Positions 23,809-33,904 of a DNA stretch of 64,000 bases are shown piece by piece. This DNA is from Gambelia wislizenii (lineage: Eukaryota > Chordata > Lepidosauria > Squamata > Crotaphytidae), in assembly GCA_030847615.1 (NCBI GenBank), contig JAUMIR010000003.1:341262256-341326255 (forward strand). Reading direction: 5' to 3'. A program made the position numbers and the translations under genes. Each line of letters starts with the position of its first letter. Within the stretch, counting starts at the first letter, position 1. Under the pieces are notes generated by a model, which saw only the letters and a program-made list of their open reading frames with translations, was not told where the DNA came from and searched no databases.

Positions 23809-24434
23809 AGGGCTTGATTATAAAGGGGGGGATATGGATTGATGCATACTCACGCAAATTTGAAGCAGGATTGACCTGTCTTAATGGTGGTTTGGCAAAA
23901 TCGCAGGCATGCGAGGCTATCTGCTTTTGCTGTCCCAACGGGCACGCCTGCGAATCAAGATGGCAGGCACAACTCATTTTCATTTTCACTGGTTGTCACT
24001 GCCGAACAGTATTTTTATAAAGGTGCGATAGTGCGCTATTCCCCCTAAATAAACATTAAAAAAGAAAAGAAAAAAAGCTGTTTCATCGCCTCAGCACATG
24101 ATCTCTAAGGCAAAATCCAAGATGGCAGTTGTGGAGCTCTTGCCTTCTTAGTAAGCCCCGTCCCCTGCTCCCATCTAGCCAATCAGCTTTCTACTTCCAC
24201 TTTTCTGGCACTATGCAAATAAATGTGATCGCCTGTCCTAATGATCGACAATACACATTCTCTACAGTGTTTTTCAAAAACTTTGGGGAAAGCCCCAGAG
24301 GTTTTCCCCAAGGATTTTACAGGGGATTTGGCCCCCTCCTTCTGAATACAGCAGAACTATGCAGGTTCCCATTATGACAGGTCGCATTCTAAGCGAATTC
24401 TAAGAGGATTATTTTCACCATTTAGACAGGCCCT
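23809..24434 (-). mobile_element. Unassigned MITE family (copy C)
   Basis: The ends AGGGCTTGATTATA and TTTAGACAGGCCCT form an imperfect terminal inverted repeat. The interior (TTGCTGTCCCAACGGGC, GAATCAAGATGGCAGGC) is the reverse complement of copy B. No coding capacity. Confidence 0.7.
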
Positions 24435-24439
24435 TATAA

Positions 24440-25050
24440 AATCACTGTCATGGTGGTTCTGAGCAAGGATGGACAACATGTGGCCCGTGAGGCCCTCAAA
24501 ATGCTTTTTAGAGATGTTGTGGTTGTCACTCTGTCGTATTCAGAAGTGTGTGTGTGGGGGGAAAGATACCAAAAAGTATGCTGGAAAAGCCTTTGTGGCT
24601 TTTCCCGAAACTGAGACAAGTGACCGAATTGATTAGTTTTCCCCAAACGAGTGGAAGTGGAAAGCTGATTGGTTGGATGATTGCGGGGGGTGGGGCTTGC
24701 TAACAAGGCAAGTGCCTGGAGCTGCCATGTTGAATTTTCCCCTTAGCAAATGCTAAGGCAATAAACTGGATTTTTTTGTTTACTTTTTTGTTAAAGCAAA
24801 AGGTCGCTCTTTTGCATCTTGGATAGGTTTTTTTTTTTAAACTGTCCAGTGGCAGCAATTTGATGCAAGTGAAAACATGAGTAATTCACTTGTAGCCTCC
24901 ATCTTGCTTTTTGGGCAAATGTGGATAGCTTTGCATGCCTCCTATTTGCTGCCCCCAAAACCATTAAGACAAATAGCAGCTGCTGCAAATTGCCATTACT
25001 GTGGAGCAATCCACATTTTTGCCTCCTATAGACAAGCCCTTTGTTCCTCA
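24440..25050 (+). mobile_element. Unassigned MITE family (copy D, head-to-head with copy C)
   Basis: It is the same family as copies B and C in the opposite orientation to C. It shares TTGCTAACAAGGCAAGTGCC and AAATAGCAGCTGCTGCAAAT with copy B, and ends CCTATAGACAAGCCCT, the inverse of the left end of copy C. Near the left edge, GGACAACATGTGGCCCGTGA resembles a hAT-type motif. Confidence 0.6.
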
Positions 25051-25533
25051 TTCCTCCCTCACTGCCACAGCCAAATTGGCTGCCACTACTTCTTGCTTCC
25101 TACACACTTGCAAGCTATACTGTTAGTATTTGCAGGCTTATTTGCCTCAAGAGTGAAATGTTTCCCAGCTCCTCTGTTGCTGAATTAAGGATGTTTGTAG
25201 AATCCATTTCTTATTAGGAGATGCTTTTAGTACTGTTAGCTATTGCAAGTGCCATTTGTTAGCAAAAAGGCAGGGCATACATTTAATCAACCAATTAATC
25301 AAATGCATTTAATTTAATTACTTTAACTAAATGCATATAAAAACAGATTCTGTTAAAATGCAACAAATTAAAAGCAGAATCATAAAATATTATTACATGT
25401 AAATCAAGACAAAATGCAGGATAGTGTAAAATAAGTTCCATCATATGGGGTGCATCCCAATCTAGTCCCAGCTACAATCAACCCTTGGAATCAATGGGAC
25501 TGACATAGGTGTTGATTCAGCAAGTCCCATTCA
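25051..25533. other. Gene-free stretch, nothing recognised
   Basis: AT-rich, with no repeat family identified. Confidence 0.45.
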
Positions 25534-25544
25534 TTCAATGGATA

Positions 25545-25720
25545 GATTTTCCTTGGTTTTTTTCCAGACTGTGAGGTTGTGTTCTGGAAGAGTTTCTTTC
25601 TGAAGATGCCAGCCACAGATGCAGGCAAAACGTCAGAAATAAACTCTTCCAGAACACGGCCTCATAGCCCAGAAAAAAAGCAAGGAAAATCTATGGATGC
25701 CGGCCGTGAAAGCCTTCGAA
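25545..25720 (+). mobile_element. Short Penelope-like insertion with hammerhead-like core
   Basis: It is flanked by an 11-bp direct repeat TTCAATGGATA (25534-25544 and 25721-25731). The insert is almost entirely palindromic. GATTTTCCTTGG faces GCAAGGAAAATC, and a perfect 15-bp stem GTTCTGGAAGAGTTT (25581-25595) pairs with 25641-25655. Inside that stem lies CTGAAGA (25600-25606), a small GCC...GGC hairpin (25608-25626), AAAAC and GTC (25632-25634). This order is that of a hammerhead ribozyme (CUGANGA, stem II, GAAA, GUC, closed by stem I). Penelope-like retroelements are known to carry such ribozymes in their terminal repeats. The G of GAAA is A here, and stem III is nearly absent, so activity is doubtful. 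Confidence 0.55.
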
Positions 25721-25734
25721 TTCAATGGATACAC

Positions 25735-26822
25735 TCTAGGTGGGACTAACAACTGCATTTAGCTCCATGTTGTTACAGTTTTTTTAGGACTGCCAGGTTG
25801 TAACCCAGAATTAATATGAAGACGAAGTTTTAAAAAAATAAAATAAAAATCTGCAACTGGCTGTACTCCTCATATATCATATATCTGAGAATTTTAAAAA
25901 TAGTAGATGCCAGTTCTCTGCATTGCATCCTGACCATCTCCAAAACATGCATTTTCTGGACCATTCTTCAAGACAGTGTTTCCCAGGTCTCTTTATTTCT
26001 ATAGTTAAGCAACAAACCTTTGGAAAATATAAACTGTATACTAAAGTGTGATTACTTTCCAAAGCACAGATTTTTTAGGATGTATTTTAAAAAAATTGTT
26101 TCTTGTTGGTGCTGAGAATAATAAAAGACAGAGCGCTATGGCAACTATTAAATGTAGTTGTCAAGCTGCAGTTGAAGTGATTGAAAGTGTTGATTTGACA
26201 ACTCAGACTGCCTATTAATTTGGAATCGCTAATCCTCTGAATTCCACAAGGCTTTTGAAAACATAAGCATATTTTCTTGGTTCTGTACTTAGGAGTGGAG
26301 GGTAAGAGTGATAATGTCTCAATTATTTAGGACTACATGTCACAATGGTCCATTTTTAACTCTCCTGTTTGCTGTAGTTCCCCCTCCCCTTTTTGTGGGA
26401 ACAGCATTGATGTTTCCAGAACATTCTGTGAAAAGATCATTTTCCTCAGACTCATAGGGGCCTTTCCACTGTGTTGTAATGACAGGCTTTTTTCTTTCTT
26501 TTTCTTTTTTTTCTTTCTTTTTTTTTTTTTTGCAAGCTTCATCTGTGCTATGAAAAACAAGTTACCAAGAGCTGACAAGTGGCACAATCTGCCAAATATT
26601 GCTTCAGAACAACCTCTTGTCTATTTCTTTGGATCATGCATGAATTCAGAGTATGCATGTAGCTTCTTCAAGAGCCAAAGCTCAAAAGATGGGATCAGAT
26701 GTTCCTTTGTGTCTGAAAACAGGTTTTGCAGGCAATTACCATTCACACAAGTTAGGGTATTGGTTCTTTTTATAAATTATAATTATTGGCTTTCACTGAG
26801 GATGTAGAGAAGTATATACCTG
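25735..26822. other. Gene-free stretch with polypyrimidine tract
   Basis: It contains a T/C-rich run at 26487-26532. The 156-codon frame across it at 26337-26807 is phenylalanine-rich low complexity and not a gene. Confidence 0.55.
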
Positions 26823-26824
26823 TG

Positions 26825-27008
26825 GGTATGTAGTATAGTGGTTAAGTGTTGGAATGTCGGATTAGGACACTGGGTGTCCAGGGTTCAAATTCCCACTTGG
26901 CCATGGAAACCCACTGGGTGACCTTGGGCATATCACAGAGGAAGGCAGTGGCAAACCTCCTCTGAACAAATTCTGCCAAGAAAATGACTTAAAGGCACGT
27001 AACAACAG
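26825..27008 (+). mobile_element. Sauria-type SINE, sense
   Basis: The tRNA-like head has TATAGTGGTTAAGTGTTGG (A-box side) and B box GGTTCAAATTCCC. It is followed by AACCCACTGGGTGACCTTGG and the tail ATGACTTAAAGGCACGTAAC. Confidence 0.85.
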
Positions 27009-27760
27009 TGTCTGTTAGGGATATAACTATTCACTTGTATTGTCCTTGCATGCAAGGACAAAGGATATCTGTGATTTTTTCCCCACTACAGGAGAAAACA
27101 AAGATTTTTGTGAAGTTTCTTCCATTAATCACAGCTTACAAAAGAATTAGCCTGCACAGAAATACAGTACATGTGTCTGGGCAAAGCCCACTACATTTTC
27201 TGCACAGGAAACAGAGTACAGTATTTTGCAGAGGAAAAAAAAATATTTCTGGCACAGAAAATGTGTTATTAGTGCAAATAATGTTGCACAGGAAAAAAAC
27301 GTTTATTTTTATGCAGAACATGTCGCAAAGTCTTAATATTAGGAGAAAACTGTACAGAAATATCACTGCTGCATTATTGATCCCAATAGGGTTTCCTGAA
27401 TGTTGGGAAACCCTTTTTCTGCAGGGAAATAAATAAAACCAAATGTTCTTTCCATACTTGGTGTCAGTGCATGCCTGTGTGCACACACATGCATATGTAC
27501 AGATAGGCAAAGCATTTCCATGCCCAGGTCTAAACTGACATTGGATGCATAGCAACCAGAATAGCTATCTTATTAATTTTAAGTTCTTTTTTTTAAAAAA
27601 AACCTTTTTAACAGCAGATGGCTCAGCCTATATTCTGTCTCCTGCAGATAAATTCATTTCATTTTAATAAAATTAAATTATTAATTAATTTATCTTAATT
27701 ATTTAATTAAATAATATTAATATAATTGATATTATTTTAATATATTGCAGCTTACCTGAT
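27009..27760. other. Gene-free stretch ending in a very AT-rich block
   Basis: 27640-27760 is almost pure A/T with many TTAATTAA-like palindromes and immediately precedes the copia target site. The overlapping frames of about 140 codons are on opposite strands and unlike known proteins. Confidence 0.5.
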
Positions 27761-27765
27761 GTATA

Positions 27766-28446
27766 TGTTAAGGAAAATGCAACATGGGACATACAGTGAA
27801 AGAAATAAAATATGTATGTGAAAGTCACAATGACTAAGCAAGAGCAATTATGGGGCTACACAGGTGAAACTGCTAATGTAATCTAGAAGGCCTGAGAGCC
27901 AAGGACAGAGGTACTGAATGCAGATTGGAAACACCTGAGAATCATTAAGTGTACAAGGTGAAATGTTGAAATACATGGGTTGGTCTTAGGCATGGGTGGA
28001 ACTATGTGGACCAATCAGAATGGAAGTACACACCCACTGGGTGGAAACTAATTAGTGGGTGGTGATAAACAATGGCTATAAAATTGCAATGTTTGCCAAT
28101 GTATTTTTGTGGTTGTTGAGTAGAGGTGGAGTAGTTTGGAGATATTGTAAAGTAGTGTGTAGAGATTGTGATTTGTTGACCATATAGTATATTTATATAG
28201 AAGAATAAAGTAGGTTTTATATAAAACTACTGAGTTGCCTGAGTGAATCCTGGAGACGTTTTGGAGACACCTGGAGAAGAGTGAGAAGGCTTGGAGAGTT
28301 TGTCAGGATCTTCAGCCTATTCTCTGAAACTCTGCTGCTTTGGAGGAAAGCATTAACCACTGATCTAAGCTGGTCAGCTCTGCTGCTTAACAAGGTGGTG
28401 AGTTTGAGCCAGAGGTGAAGAGCTACAACTCCCATCATCCCTGACA
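27766..28446 (+). repeat. Copia 5' LTR
   Basis: The U3 part contains TATAAAA at 28077-28083, a likely core promoter. An AATAAA at 28205-28210 is a likely polyadenylation signal, giving a short R region between them. The sequence is the same length as the 3' LTR, and I saw no difference in the parts compared. Confidence 0.95.
28077..28083 (+). promoter_or_regulatory. Probable TATA box in copia 5' LTR
   Basis: TATAAAA lies about 120 bases upstream of the AATAAA signal, the expected spacing for an LTR promoter with a short R region. Confidence 0.6.
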
Positions 28447-28447
28447 A

Positions 28448-28462
28448 GGGTTATGGGCCCAG
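28448..28462 (+). promoter_or_regulatory. Copia primer-binding site, anticodon half of initiator tRNA-Met
   Basis: GGGTTATGGGCCCAG begins one base after the LTR and is complementary to CTGGGCCCATAACCC, the anticodon stem-loop of eukaryotic initiator tRNA-Met. It is not complementary to a tRNA 3' end. Drosophila copia is known to prime from a cleaved 5' half of the same tRNA. Confidence 0.85.
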
Positions 28463-28664
28463 TTACTAGAGCACCCAGCATCCACAGAAGCTGAAAGTTC
28501 CAGAGAGTGGAAGAAAGCTTTGTGGACGACAGATCAGAGCAAGTTGTTTGTGCTGCACTGATAAGCCTCGTGAGTAAATCATTTTGTGTTTTGCTTAAGC
28601 CCAGACGGGTCGGCTGTGCATACTCAGAAGGACTGTGTCAAATTGAGTCACTGCACAAATCAAG

Positions 28665-31600
28665 ATGGAAATTCTAAAGTTTAGTAAATTAAATAGAAAC
28701 AACTACTCTACCTGGAAGATTTATGCCCAATCTCTACTAGTAAAGGAAGGTCTGTGGTCAACAGTTGAAACAGGGCTGGCAGCTGATGCTAATGCAGCCA
28801 CTCAAGAGAGAGATAGTAAAGCAAAAGCCTGTCTTTATCTCATGCTTGAAGAAGACTTAATTAATGACGTCAGAGATAAAACGTCCGCCAAGGATGTGTG
28901 GGATACCTTGCAGAGATTACACACTCCTTCAACTGCTTTTGCAAAAATGCTATGGTCTAAAAGAATATACAGGCAAAAGATGGCTAAAGGGCAGTGTGTG
29001 ATAGAACATTTAAAGATAATGCAAGATTTGTTTGTGCAAGCTGAACTGAGGGGAGTGCAAATTAGCAAAGAGCAGCAATGCTACATTTTAATAGAATCGC
29101 TAGACTCTTCGTGGGACAACATAATGAACAGCTTGCAGAACCTGCAGGAAACTGAGCTTAATAGAGACTTAATTGTGGCCAGAATACTGGAAGAGAACCA
29201 GAGAAGAATGTCTGAGCAGGGTGACTCAGCAAGTTTAAAGACTGTGCCAAAACAACGAACAACTCCTGACTGGCGAACACAGGAGGAAGCAGCCTCTACA
29301 AGGGAGCAACGGAGGTGTTTTTATTGTAAGAAGATTGGTCATCTGCAGAGACATTGTAAACATTTTGCAGCTGAGAGACACAAGCAAGCAGAGAGCAGAT
29401 GGCAGCCGCGGCAGTATCAAAAACAGTCCAGACCTCCATTTTTGAGGGACAGTGGTAATAAAAAGGGGGTTGCAACCATGATTAAGGAAAAACAAAATGC
29501 AAATTCTAAATGGCTAGTTGATTCAGGAGCCACATCTTTGATGTGTAATGATATAAATTTAATAAGTAATAGAAAATCAGCTAATGTAAATGCTGTAGTT
29601 TTGGCTGACGGGAAAGAGCTAAGTACTGTAAAACAAATGGGTACTGTGTACATTCCAGGGCTAAAAGAGAATTTTAATGATGTCTTACATGTAAAGGAGT
29701 TAGAAAATAATTTGTTATCAGTAAGCAGATTAACAGAAAGAGACTACACAGTCATCTTTGAAAAGAACATGTGTAAGATAAAACTGAATGGGGAATTGCG
29801 TGGCATAGGTTTGAAAAAGGACAAACTTTATTATTTGGAGGACAATATTGATAGCTACAGGGTTGAAGAAGCTAATAACATAGAAAATATTCCAATCCAC
29901 AAAGACTGCATACACGAGCTTCACAGAAAATTCGGCCATGCGAGCTTCAAATGTTTAAAGAATTTAATCAGTATGTGTCCAGATTTAAAAGTTGCTGAAT
30001 GCAAAAACCACTTAGATTGTACAGTGTGTCAACAGGTAAAGGTCAGAGCTTTTCCAGTAGCTAAGAAAACAAAAAAAATTGCTCAAAGACCATTTCAGTA
30101 TGTACATGCAGATGTTGCCCAAGCTAACTGCTTGTCCTTAGGGGGAAGCAAGTATTTCCTAGTAATTGTTGATAGGTATACAAGATTTGCATTTGTGAGA
30201 ATAATGAAAAACAAATCTGACGCTGGGCAAAGTTTAAAAGCATGGGTAAGAATGGTGGAAAGACAATTTGATAGCAGAGTAGGCACCATCATTACTGATA
30301 GAGGAGGAGAATTTTTAAATAATCAATTGTTTAACTGGTTTCAAAAGGTGGGAATAAGGCATGAAACTACAAACCCTGCTTGTCCTAGTGAGGATGGGTT
30401 AGCAGAGAAGAAAATACAAGATATAAAAAGAATTACTGCTTGTATGATGGCAGATGCAGGGGTGAAAGATAGTTTTTGGGCAGAAGCAACTTTGACTGCA
30501 ATACATATCAGTAACAGATTGTATCATTCAGAAATTGAAGACATTCCCTACAGGGTATTGTATGGGAGAATGCCAAATTACAAGTACTTAAGGGTTTTTG
30601 GACAATTTGCTCATGTTTACACACCTGCTTGTTTCAGGAGGAAAGGAGAACCCAAAAGCAAAAGGCTTAGGTTTTTGGGGTATTCTGGAAATAGCTACAA
30701 GTTTCATTTGGATGGAAAACAAGTGCAGTATTCTAGGTCTGCAAATTTCGAGAGACATGCTGGTTGGGACAAACTGCATGCCAATAAAGAAGTGTTTTTG
30801 AGATTAGGGAGTTCAAATGAACCAGAAGCACAAACTGAACCAACCTCAGGAAACGGAGGGGTTTCAGTTAAGCAGGAAGCATCACCTAGCAGCAGTGGTA
30901 GTTCTTCCGATGATGAGATAGCATCTAGGCCTACTACTACTCGAATGACTGAAGACAAGAGATTTAGTCATAGAACTACAACTCCTAGTAGAGAAAGTGA
31001 GGATGAAAGAGACAGAACAGCAGATTTTATTCCCAGGCGTAGTCATAGAGTTAGAAAGCCTCCAGATAGGTTTGTTGTGACAAAGGCAAGAGCTTGTTTA
31101 GCAGTAGAAGAGCCTGAAAGTTTTGAAGAATTGGAAAGTTATTCTAGTGAAGAACAGGAAAGATGGTTTGATGCAATGGATAATGAGTTTAGTTGCCTGG
31201 TAAATAAAGATGTTTTTGAAATTGTTGACAGACCCAAAGACGAGAAAGTAATTGGTTGTAAATGGGTATACAAAAGGAAAGAAATGCCAGATGGAAGTAT
31301 CAAATATAAAGCTAGGTTAGTGGCTAAGGGTTTTGCACAACAGCAGTATGAGAACTATGATAAGACATATTCTCCAACTGCAAAGCCAGAAAGTCTGAGA
31401 ATGGTTCTAGCTGTAGCAGTAAAAAGGAATTTAGTTGTAGAACATTTTGATTTTGAGACAGCTTACTTGAATGCGGTTCTGAATGAAGAAATATTTATGG
31501 AGCAGCCACAAGGTTTCAAAGAAAATGGTAGTCAGAGAGTTTATAAATTAAAGAAAGCATTGTATGGTTTAAAACAAAGTGCCAGAGCGTGGAATCTGTG

Positions 31601-32630
31601 CATCAATGATGAGCTAGTTAAGCTAGGTTACAAGAGGAGCATTGCAGATGCTTGTGTTTATACAAAAGGAGACATAGTATTAGTGATTTATGTAGATGAT
31701 TTGTGCGTAGCAGCAAAGTCAAAACAGGAAATTGAGTCAGTAAAAAGAGAATTGTCTAAGAAGTTTGTTTTGAAGGACTTAGGTGTATTGAAGTCTTATT
31801 TAGGTATTTGCGTTGAATGGACAGAAGAAGGACATTGTTTATTAAGTCAGAGAAATAAAATTGAAAGACTGATTGAAAAGTGTGGATTACAGAATGCAAA
31901 AATAGTAAGAGCTCCAATGACAACTGGTTTTGTGTCTGAGGAAACAACTAGAGCGTTTGAGGACAAGACTTTCTTCAGAAGTATAATAGGATCTTTACAA
32001 TTCATATCTTGCCACACCAGACCAGACATTTCTTATGCTGTAAATGTATTGTCTAGAAGGGTTAATGATCCAAAAATTGAAGACTGGACAGCGGTAAAAC
32101 ATTTATTGAGATATTTGAAAGGAACCTTAGATAGGAAATTGATTATAAGAAGCAGTAGTTCAGATCTAGATTGTTATGTAGACAGTTCATTTGCATCAGA
32201 ATTAGGAAACAAGAAGTCAGTTACAGGAATTATAATTAAATATAGTGAAAGTCCAATAGTTTGGAGAAGTAGAAAACAAACTAATGTAGCGTTAAGCACA
32301 ACAGAAGCAGAATTCGCTGCTTTGAATGAGATAGTAAATGAGGTACAGTGGATTAAGCAATTGTTAAATGATTTAAATGAAAGTTACAAGATACCAGTGG
32401 AAATTCTGGAAGATTCACAGTCATGCATAGCGATGGCTGAAACTGAAAGTTTGAAGAACAGAACAAAATATGTTGGTGTAAGATATCAAAATGTGCGAGA
32501 CATGGTTCAGAAGGGTGAAATAGAATTGAGATATATAGAAACACAACACAACATAGCAGATTTGTTCACAAAAGCATTGACAGCAGAAAAACATGAAAGG
32601 CTGACACAAATGGTTGGAATGACATTGTAA
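28665..32630 (+). CDS. Copia gag-pol polyprotein, 1321 residues, unbroken
   Basis: A single uninterrupted frame encodes the capsid and all enzymes for cytoplasmic reverse transcription and nuclear integration. In order: a UBN2-type gag (residues 1-200, starting with a KLNRNNYSTWKIY motif); a CX2CX4HX4C zinc knuckle at 218-231 (CFYCKKIGHLQRHC); an aspartic protease with DSGA at 286-289; and an integrase zinc-binding segment from about 412 with H...H...C..C spacing. The integrase core has D483, D545 and E581, the last two in DD35E spacing. RVT_2 reverse transcriptase follows, with YVDD at 1009-1012. RNase H comes last, with the STTEAEF motif. The length is near that of known copia polyproteins. 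The start is the first ATG after the leader, 203 bases past the primer site. The integrase E motif reads CPSEDGLAEKK instead of the usual QQNGxAER type. There is no frameshift between gag and pol, so gag excess must arise by other means, such as splicing or protease regulation. Confidence 0.97.
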   Translation: MEILKFSKLNRNNYSTWKIYAQSLLVKEGLWSTVETGLAADANAATQERDSKAKACLYLMLEEDLINDVRDKTSAKDVWDTLQRLHTPSTAFAKMLWSKRIYRQKMAKGQCVIEHLKIMQDLFVQAELRGVQISKEQQCYILIESLDSSWDNIMNSLQNLQETELNRDLIVARILEENQRRMSEQGDSASLKTVPKQRTTPDWRTQEEAASTREQRRCFYCKKIGHLQRHCKHFAAERHKQAESRWQPRQYQKQSRPPFLRDSGNKKGVATMIKEKQNANSKWLVDSGATSLMCNDINLISNRKSANVNAVVLADGKELSTVKQMGTVYIPGLKENFNDVLHVKELENNLLSVSRLTERDYTVIFEKNMCKIKLNGELRGIGLKKDKLYYLEDNIDSYRVEEANNIENIPIHKDCIHELHRKFGHASFKCLKNLISMCPDLKVAECKNHLDCTVCQQVKVRAFPVAKKTKKIAQRPFQYVHADVAQANCLSLGGSKYFLVIVDRYTRFAFVRIMKNKSDAGQSLKAWVRMVERQFDSRVGTIITDRGGEFLNNQLFNWFQKVGIRHETTNPACPSEDGLAEKKIQDIKRITACMMADAGVKDSFWAEATLTAIHISNRLYHSEIEDIPYRVLYGRMPNYKYLRVFGQFAHVYTPACFRRKGEPKSKRLRFLGYSGNSYKFHLDGKQVQYSRSANFERHAGWDKLHANKEVFLRLGSSNEPEAQTEPTSGNGGVSVKQEASPSSSGSSSDDEIASRPTTTRMTEDKRFSHRTTTPSRESEDERDRTADFIPRRSHRVRKPPDRFVVTKARACLAVEEPESFEELESYSSEEQERWFDAMDNEFSCLVNKDVFEIVDRPKDEKVIGCKWVYKRKEMPDGSIKYKARLVAKGFAQQQYENYDKTYSPTAKPESLRMVLAVAVKRNLVVEHFDFETAYLNAVLNEEIFMEQPQGFKENGSQRVYKLKKALYGLKQSARAWNLCINDELVKLGYKRSIADACVYTKGDIVLVIYVDDLCVAAKSKQEIESVKRELSKKFVLKDLGVLKSYLGICVEWTEEGHCLLSQRNKIERLIEKCGLQNAKIVRAPMTTGFVSEETTRAFEDKTFFRSIIGSLQFISCHTRPDISYAVNVLSRRVNDPKIEDWTAVKHLLRYLKGTLDRKLIIRSSSSDLDCYVDSSFASELGNKKSVTGIIIKYSESPIVWRSRKQTNVALSTTEAEFAALNEIVNEVQWIKQLLNDLNESYKIPVEILEDSQSCIAMAETESLKNRTKYVGVRYQNVRDMVQKGEIELRYIETQHNIADLFTKALTAEKHERLTQMVGMTL

Positions 32631-32651
32631 GACACATACAATATTTTATTT

Positions 32652-32661
32652 CGGAGGGGAT
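32652..32661 (+). promoter_or_regulatory. Copia polypurine tract
   Basis: CGGAGGGGAT sits directly before the 3' LTR start at 32662. That is the position expected for the plus-strand primer. Confidence 0.85.
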
Positions 32662-33342
32662 TGTTAAGGAAAATGCAACATGGGACATACAGTGAAAGAA
32701 ATAAAATATGTATGTGAAAGTCACAATGACTAAGCAAGAGCAATTATGGGGCTACACAGGTGAAACTGCTAATGTAATCTAGAAGGCCTGAGAGCCAAGG
32801 ACAGAGGTACTGAATGCAGATTGGAAACACCTGAGAATCATTAAGTGTACAAGGTGAAATGTTGAAATACATGGGTTGGTCTTAGGCATGGGTGGAACTA
32901 TGTGGACCAATCAGAATGGAAGTACACACCCACTGGGTGGAAACTAATTAGTGGGTGGTGATAAACAATGGCTATAAAATTGCAATGTTTGCCAATGTAT
33001 TTTTGTGGTTGTTGAGTAGAGGTGGAGTAGTTTGGAGATATTGTAAAGTAGTGTGTAGAGATTGTGATTTGTTGACCATATAGTATATTTATATAGAAGA
33101 ATAAAGTAGGTTTTATATAAAACTACTGAGTTGCCTGAGTGAATCCTGGAGACGTTTTGGAGACACCTGGAGAAGAGTGAGAAGGCTTGGAGAGTTTGTC
33201 AGGATCTTCAGCCTATTCTCTGAAACTCTGCTGCTTTGGAGGAAAGCATTAACCACTGATCTAAGCTGGTCAGCTCTGCTGCTTAACAAGGTGGTGAGTT
33301 TGAGCCAGAGGTGAAGAGCTACAACTCCCATCATCCCTGACA
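32662..33342 (+). repeat. Copia 3' LTR
   Basis: It is 681 bp, the same length as the 5' LTR, and I saw no difference by eye. It is followed by the target duplication GTATA at 33343-33347. Confidence 0.95.
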
Positions 33343-33347
33343 GTATA

Positions 33348-33904
33348 CAGCCTGCATTCCATTAATTGTGTTCTCCAATTGCAGGTGAAGTAAGGCATGA
33401 GAAGGATTCTGAATCATTTATAAGCTGTAATCAGTTAAAGCCACAGAAACACAAACAGGTCCTAATGGCTGATTATGGGCGGAAATCTAGAACAGACCCA
33501 TTGAATCAACAGAATTTATATAATTGTTGACTTACCAAGATATTGTTGGTTCGGTGAATCTTTTCTAGTGGTTACTAAGAACTGGATTGAGGCAGGTGTG
33601 TGTGCACACATGTGCACACAAGGCCGAGACTTGGTTCCTGTTCCTGCCACACAGGCACATGGACCTTGCATTATACTTCTCATGTATCTTTGTTATAAAG
33701 AACAGTCTGTATTTATTTCAAGTCTGTTCCAGTGCTGAAGCAGTGAATGGGGAGAATGTTGTAACACTAGTTCACTAGTGGTATAACAGTTCCTATGCTG
33801 GTAGGATACTGCTAGTAAAAGGAGAAAGACTGGGACAGGCATTGGGGCAGAATCAGAAAGGATAAGGTTGCTTGCTGAGGAATTAGTCTTGTTTTCCATG
33901 TTAT
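33348..33904. other. Gene-free stretch, nothing recognised
   Basis: No repeat family or gene signal was identified. Confidence 0.45.

Larger units (their letters stand above)
27766..33342 (+). mobile_element. Complete Ty1/copia LTR retrotransposon
   Basis: The element is 5577 bp and bounded by two 681-bp LTRs that begin TGTTAAGG and end CCCTGACA. It is flanked by a 5-bp target duplication GTATA (27761-27765 and 33343-33347). The order LTR, primer site, gag-protease-integrase-RT-RNase H in one frame, purine tract, LTR is that of Ty1/copia, with integrase ahead of reverse transcriptase. No envelope-like frame is present. Copia elements are sparse in amniotes, so a complete copy is notable. Nothing in it looks broken. 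Confidence 0.97.

Noticed and set aside
26337..26807. 156-codon frame
   Set aside because: Its core is a phenylalanine run from a T/C tract; the opposite strand has a matching lysine run; no family similarity.
27008..27555. Pair of frames of about 140 codons on opposite strands
   Set aside because: They overlap each other, are low in complexity and resemble no known protein.
33119..33340. 73-76-codon antisense frame found in both LTRs of the copia element
   Set aside because: It is antisense to the LTR and appears twice only because the LTRs are duplicated; no protein similarity.
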